A stretch of DNA of 64,000 nucleotides from Lactarius indigo (Eukaryota; Basidiomycota; Agaricomycetes; Russulales; Russulaceae): the NCBI GenBank assembly GCA_025766275.1, contig JAFKAC010000109.1, positions 111,170-175,169 of the forward strand. The letters are read 5' to 3'. The notes beneath the pieces were generated by a model. The model saw nothing but the letters and a program-made list of their open reading frames with translations, searched no databases and was not told where the DNA came from. Made by a program: the position numbers and the translations under genes. How positions within the stretch are numbered: the stretch's first letter is position 1; each line of letters begins with the position of its first letter. Below, in pieces: positions 58,701 to 64,000 of the stretch.

Positions 58701-60069
58701 AGGGGACCCTGAGAGGCGTGCAGATCGGCACGCCTGATGCGTCATGCATCATGACGTTCTTATGGCGTCCGAGGCTCACGTCGTGCGGTTGCGGCCGATC
58801 TTGTGGCTGGCTAGTACCGTGACGTAGCCTGGGTGTCGTCCTTTCATGACTGCGAAACCCAGCAAGCATTTACTACTACCCTGGTCTATTTCCCCAAGTC
58901 TTCACTCCACGACGATCAACCTCGCAACGAATTAGAGAGGACATGGACCTCGAAGCGAGCGGTAGTTAATCCAACTCAGGATCCGTCCGCGTTGTCGCTG
59001 ACATTTTTCACAGAATATACTCATAAGTAAACACAGTGGAATGCGGAGAAAGACGAGGACCCAAAGTTAATTCTCACTAGGCAGGGGTGCGGAGAAACAA
59101 GGCACGAACGTCGCAACACGGGTGCACTTGGGTTCACGTCGTGCCTATGTATACCAGGCCCTGGCATGGTGGTCCCTCGACTGTCGTTCCTTGTGCGAAC
59201 AAAATTGCGTGCGTGCGAATTCCGTACCACTGGTGGACCCTGGTGTAATCTCATCGGCTCCGACCTTGTCTCTTACCCCTGATTTAACATACTCTCATCG
59301 ATGCAGGTCTTGGCGTTGTGTCGTCAAAGTCAATGGCTCGAGGGGGGTGTTACTTCGGACGATGGCAAATTCGCGTCGCGCTGCTCCTTGGTGCAGAGGA
59401 TTCAATCCAACCTGGTGATCTAACGTGGGCTCCCATACGCGCAGTCACAGTCTACGGGGATATTACAATACTTCTCGTCTCTGTCGGTCATACGGTAAGT
59501 TAGAAATAAAACAGCGCCCAGGCTCTCCGGTTATGCTCCGTGGCTACGCCCACACTTTTCCAGATGAAGGGGGCTAACGTCCGGTGACCGCGTAAACGGC
59601 TCCCCTACGTTAAAGGTAAAAATGGCTGTTGGGGCTAGTGAGGTGTCTCCATCAGGAAGTCCGGTTTGGGTGATCTCCCATGCGACCATGTGCACCGATC
59701 CACGTGTGCGCGACTTTGTGCGGCTTCTGATAATGCACGCTTCGCACGTCGCCCACAACGCCGGGTGAAAAAGGATATCGGCGGCCCATGTAGCAATCGT
59801 AAAAATCCATGATCCTGTTCGTTCTATACAACGTGATTTCGTAAAAGTGGGGAATATAATGAGTGTGTGCAAGGATCTAAATCTGAAGGTCAAGTCTTGG
59901 TGGTGGGAAGTCGTCGCGGGGCGCTTGAAGTGCGTGAGAACCTGAATGCGAATAAAGCGATGCCGATGGGCACTGCCGGAATCGATGTGATGATTCGGCC
60001 GCCGCCGCCATCTCCTCAGCACCGCGGTACGGGCACCGGGCGGAAGCTGAACGCACACTCACGGGTATA
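55796..60069. other. Long region without a supported gene
   Basis: Open frames up to about 175 codons occur on both strands (for example + 58233-58634, minus 59531-60058), but none shows a recognisable domain, start context and splice pattern together. The minus-strand stretch 57750-58260 (LEQLVTSLEHVRADSNLQ and RGLHSINIGTAWFARA) looks mildly coding and could be a remnant of a leucine-rich F-box-type protein, which is weak. A 17-nt palindrome, CGTCATGCATCATGACG, lies at 58740-58756. Transcript data would be needed to annotate this stretch. Confidence 0.35.
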
Positions 60070-61760
60070 TCACGTATCGAGGCGCACGCCAAGGTCACTC
60101 GCGGCTCGTGACAAAGGAACCTCTGCTTCAGTCTCGTTTACCGAGGGAGTGGGTGAGAAAGTAGGGGTTTCGGGGAGTGAAATGGGTAGGTGAATCGATT
60201 GTGGAGATTGTGGGGGGAGGACGATGGGTTCTGTGGGGGGAAGGTGAGCAACATCTGGAAGTAGCGGTTGACCATCCTCTACAAATCTCGGAGGGGGTAT
60301 CCGTCGTATCGTCTGACGCATGGCATTGACAAGGACTGGCGGTTCCGGCGACGATACTGCGACAGAGAATGGTGGTGGTATGTCTAAGGGTTCTGTATCG
60401 TGAGCAGCATCAAGTGCTGCTGCTGGGGGCGCGCTGTGGAGATGATAAGACGACGACGTGGAGCCATCCATACTAGCAGGTTCAATATATGGTGGCGGAG
60501 CAAGTGGGACAGTCCCTGGGAAGTACCGCGGGGTGAATGGCGCTGGGCCTTGCATTGACGGCGGGTCATCGGACGCGTCACTATGGAAGGACTGCGCGTC
60601 AGACTGATGCTCTCTGTCTCGCAGATACTGGCGCGTGGAGCGACGACGACGACGACAGATGCTGATAGCAACACAGGCAGAAATAACTGCAAGCACTCCG
60701 ACGGAGCCCCCCACAGCACCAGCGAAGGTTTGAACCTCATGTTTTTGTTGGAGCTAGTGAGAAACAACGATGTGAGCCAAGGTAGCAGTAGGAGGTAAGG
60801 ATCGAGGTCTTTGGAAATGATCGGGGAAGAAATCAGGAAACACGACGCACATTGCGGTGGATTCGGATATGATTCCTGTAGCGGGAGTAGAAGGTGAGCC
60901 GCTGTTTGATCCATCCGATTGAGTGAATATGTAGTAATCCAACAAAAAAACTGAGTTGGGTCCGAGGTTGACTAAAAGATTGTGGGCAGAATCCGACAGG
61001 TTCCGTTGCGATAAAACTGGAACATTTGATTGGAAGCCCCCAGTACCTGCGGAACCATTATGGAAAAAGGAGCCTGCGGGCTCGCCATCCAGGGTGAAAG
61101 TAAGATTCATGAGAGTCGGCGTGCTGTTAGTATTGGGTGGTACTCCCAAAGGAAGAACGCAAAATAGGTAGATGGCCGAACCTATAAAACCGGTGAGGGA
61201 GGGCCGTCGTTTGGGGAAAACGAGACTCACCAGTGAAATTAAACTGGACCGATACGGGAAAGTCGATGAAGGTGGGGTCGTCGCCGTCGAGCTTATCCGT
61301 CACAAACGGAGAAGTCGTTGCGCCGTTGGTTGGATCGTAGGCACTGTTATCGCTGTTGCGTCTTCCGATTACTGGATCTCCTTCGCCCCTGCGCAGTCTC
61401 ATCGCGGGTGCGTCATGGTCTACACCAAGATCATCATCCGCATCCCGAGTCGGAATCACGTGAAGTCCATGATGCCAGGTACTATTGTGGGCAATCGTTG
61501 GGGAAGGTGGTGTCAGGCAGAAAGTGCAATGGGACAAGTTCCCGTTGAAAAACCATGCAGTATCCGGCTGATAGACGATCGACGCGTCAGTGTCGTCGAC
61601 GGTAGTGTTCACTTTCCCCGCCTGTACAAATGTAAGGCAACCGAGGAAGGACGAGCGAAAGAGAAGGAAGAGCGCATATATCGCAAGTCTACTGACTCGG
61701 GCAGTGTTAGGGAAGGGGACTGGTAGCTAGAAACACTTCTACTCACCCACATCTTTGGAA
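60070..61760 (-). CDS. Single-pass membrane protein with extracellular domain
   Basis: Type I membrane protein layout common in Agaricomycetes, function unknown. A probable signal peptide (AIYALFLLFRSSFLGCLTFV) precedes NTTVDDTDASIVYQ and the extracellular part, which has many N-glycosylation sequons (NGNLSHC, NSTPTLMNLT, HNGSAG, RNLSDS). FNFTG joins SAIYLFCVLPLGV across an intron (about 61180-61230). SVFLLDYYIFTQSDGS follows. After another intron (about 60720-60870) comes one helix, GVLAVISACVAISIC, an arginine stop-transfer run (RRRRRSTRQY) and a Pro/Ser-rich cytosolic tail to the stop at 60070. The first exon and the start codon, near 61750, are not resolved. It diverges from VPS36 on the other side of a 0.7-kb gap. 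Confidence 0.65.
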
Positions 61761-62460
61761 GCGGTGGGTTATCACAAGGAAGGTGGTGCAACTAAGAGTC
61801 GGATCTGCTCGTGGCGCAGTCGTATCACAGAAGGGGGGAGGGGAAGGAGAGCTGCGCCGAGGACACGTCAGGAGATACTTAAAGCACGCCACTTCACCTG
61901 ATGCTGTGAAGGAGAGAATAACCACGGCATCTACGAAAATAGAACCGGTTAAGATGTACTTGCGTAGAAGCCTTGGTGGGAGTCGCTGTCAGCGATACCG
62001 GTAGGTCACAAGGGACTCACTGTCGTTCTCACCACTTCAATACCCCAGCGCGGTTCCTAGGCTCGGATACTAGCATTTCCATAAGGGTGCCCAGAAATCC
62101 AGCTCCGCCGATGTTGCAAGGATGTGGGAATGACTACCGAGGGTGAGGATGAAGGCAGTTCCAGGCCATTGTACGTGAGATAGATTACTATAATCATTCC
62201 ATGCTGCGGTTTGCTGCGGTTATTCAGAACTCGAGGGCCCTCATAGCCTGCAATTTTGATTAGGGAATTCGCTGCATGAGACTCGTCCAGATAGTTTGAA
62301 GTGCTGTAGACCGGTGGCTAGGATCGCGGAAGAGTCCAAGGAAGGTTCCCACCGGTCTCCGGCCTCTCAAGTCGCCGCCACGGGTTCTCATCTACAAGCG
62401 CCATTCACCAAAAGCGCCTTATCTATCATAGGTCTCCTGCTCAGTATCCTCGAGTTGTCA
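61761..62460. promoter_or_regulatory. Divergent intergenic region upstream of VPS36
   Basis: Probably holds the promoters of the membrane protein (minus) and VPS36 (plus). The VPS36 frame stays open to 62296 upstream of the chosen ATG, but without family similarity. Confidence 0.35.
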
Positions 62461-64000
62461 ATGACTTTGCAGAAATACACAAGATCCGTTGACGGTACTA
62501 TCCCCGTCGTAGCTTTGCTCTATAACGACGAAGAAAGCTACGCTAGTCAAGACGCCGTTGGTATATACGATGGGTACGTTACCTTTCTCTTCCTATGCCC
62601 ACTATCGAGCATGTACTTGTTTCTCGAGCCAAGGACACTTCTTACCTTATTTGTGTCCGCACGATTGTCCATACCTCTCCCGTTGTCCCAAAGACGGCCA
62701 GTCGGTCATAATCGTTCCTTTCCTTTGTTTCAGCTTGACGGAGAGGAGGGGGATCTTTAGTTGGACTGTTAGTGCCTGCCGGCCTGCCGTCACATGGGCG
62801 TGTGCTCTCACGTTTTGCTCTCATTATTCTCATCCCCTCCCACATCCTGACTGATGTCCTAGTTTACAGAAGCTATCGATCACCAGAATGGCACGATTTA
62901 CGTGACAAGCCACCGGCTGTTCTACATCGATGTTCCCAAGCCCCACTCACGTTCCTTCGTCTTGGACCTTTCAACAATTGTCAGGACACAATACTACGCA
63001 GGGCTCTTCACGTCATCACCGAAGGTCACGATTTACCTGACATCCGAAACACCTGCCGCAGCAGGCGGAGAGGAAGCCGTGGAGAGCTGGCAATGTGAAG
63101 TGTGCGACTTTCGTAACCCGCCAGGTTCAAGTCCAACTGGTGCCAAATGTGCACTATGTGGTGTCCCACGCTCCAAGGTGCTATCTGCCGCGCCAACGCC
63201 CCCTCGCGCGGTATCGGCGCCGCCTCCCTCAGCGCATCTACTTTCCTCCTCGCCCCCTGTGGCCTCTGGCAGCCGACCAAAGGAGATCGCGTGTCCTGCC
63301 TGTACCTTCCTGAACCACCCGGCACTAACGGAGTGCGAGATCTGCGGCACGGCACTCCCCGCTCAACACCCCCAGTAAAATCAGCGCCTCCGTCCCCCCC
63401 TGGGAGCCCGACGTCCGAAGGAGCGGGTGGCGAGGCGATGCTACGGTTGAGTTTCCGCAAAGGCGGCGACAAGGCACTGTATGCCGTTCTTAAGCGTAGT
63501 CTTCTGGGGAAAGCTTGGCAGGTGCGTGCAAGCACCTTTTTATTTTTAAAAAAACCCATTTTATCCCGGGGCGCACGCGCTTGGAGACGTAACATACTGA
63601 TTTTGCGCGGCCCAGACGAAATCAATTGGCGAACGGACTGCGTCATCGAGCGCGGAACGCATCGGTATTGGTGCGCACTGATGATCATGATCCTCGTGTG
63701 GAGCTAAAAGAGCATGCGTGCCTAGATGGTCTCGTGCGTGGAGTAGAAACTTCTACGCGAACGGCGCAGCTCGATATGAACGATGCGCTGAAGGATCTCG
63801 ACGCTCTTATGGTCAAAGCGCGCGAGATGGTACGCCTCGCGGGGGACCTGAACGAGCGGCTGACGGCAGTGACCAAATCCGATGCTACGTCTGGAAGCGC
63901 GGAGCCGGACACCGCGACGTTCATTCGATCGTCGTTGGCGCAGCTCGGGCTGCAGATGACGGACGTGCCTGTCACTCTCGACATGGCGCGTGACGAGAAG
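62461..64000 (+). CDS. VPS36: VPS36, ESCRT-II subunit (5' part, cut by window end)
   Basis: ESCRT-II subunit that binds ubiquitinated cargo and phosphoinositides on endosomes. MTLQKYTRSVDGTIPVVALL, then YASQDAVGIYDG, open the GLUE domain, which continues as GTIYVTSHRLFYIDVPK and VRTQYYAGLF. Two Npl4-type zinc fingers lie inside, as in yeast: WQCEVCDF...CALCGVP (about 63090-63170) and CPACTFLNHPALTECEICGT (about 63292-63350). FRKGGDKALYAVLKRSL follows, then GVETSTRTAQLDMNDALKDL, entering the EAP30 part at the window edge. ATG 62461 fits the family start. A frame change at the C5 run 63369-63373, just after the second finger, needs one extra base to reach VKSAPPSPPGSP; no intron fits without deleting finger cysteines. 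The first intron limits are also unsettled. Confidence 0.85.

Noticed and set aside
59531..60058. 175-codon minus frame downstream of the membrane-protein gene
   Set aside because: No domain or splice pattern; likely chance in a GC-balanced 3' flank.
1..64000. CRISPR arrays, bacterial operon signals or viral genes
   Set aside because: None seen. Intron-rich genes and eukaryotic families show fungal nuclear DNA.

Overview
The window is fungal nuclear DNA, most likely from a mushroom-forming basidiomycete (Agaricomycetes). Coding genes are cut by many short introns (about 50-65 nt, GT-AG with some GC-AG), and several proteins (Goodbye-NACHT-ankyrin proteins, a GMC oxidase, a seven-helix membrane protein) are of types common in those fungi. 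The window falls into two halves.

The left half (about 1-37600) is an accessory locus. Four paralogous genes lie in tandem on the minus strand: NLR1 (5297-9737), NLR2 (12906-17683), NLR3 (21917-26783) and NLR4 (32740-37589). Each has the same eight-exon plan: a fungal Goodbye N-terminal domain, a variable heptad coiled coil, a NACHT NTPase and 15-20 ankyrin repeats. This is the layout of fungal NOD-like (STAND) receptors, thought to sense non-self or cell state. NLR1, NLR2 and NLR4 read open through all exons. NLR3 has lost 5 bp just before the NACHT domain and has a replaced C-terminus. Between the receptors lie broken copies of other genes: four of a DEDDh RNA exonuclease (REX type), two of histone H2A.Z, one of otubain, and two of an unrecognised gene. 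A 1.64-kb transposon with ~117-bp terminal inverted repeats, a 9-bp target duplication and a C-rich minisatellite core sits about 160 bp upstream of the NLR3 start.

The right half (about 38000-64000) is mostly ordinary gene space: an intact otubain deubiquitinase, an ERCC6L2-like SNF2 helicase, a SMARCD/Snf12/Rsc6-type SWI/SNF subunit, an SV2-like MFS transporter, a secreted GMC oxidoreductase, a seven-helix membrane protein, a single-pass membrane protein, and the 5' part of the ESCRT-II gene VPS36, cut by the window edge. About 55800-60070 holds no gene that I can support.

The pattern suggests repeated segmental duplication of a receptor together with its flanking gene pieces: receptors stayed open while hitch-hiking neighbours decayed. 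An intact otubain lies on one side of the array and a dead copy, with its catalytic cysteine codon changed, on the other. All exon limits are read by eye from splice signals and agreement between paralogs.
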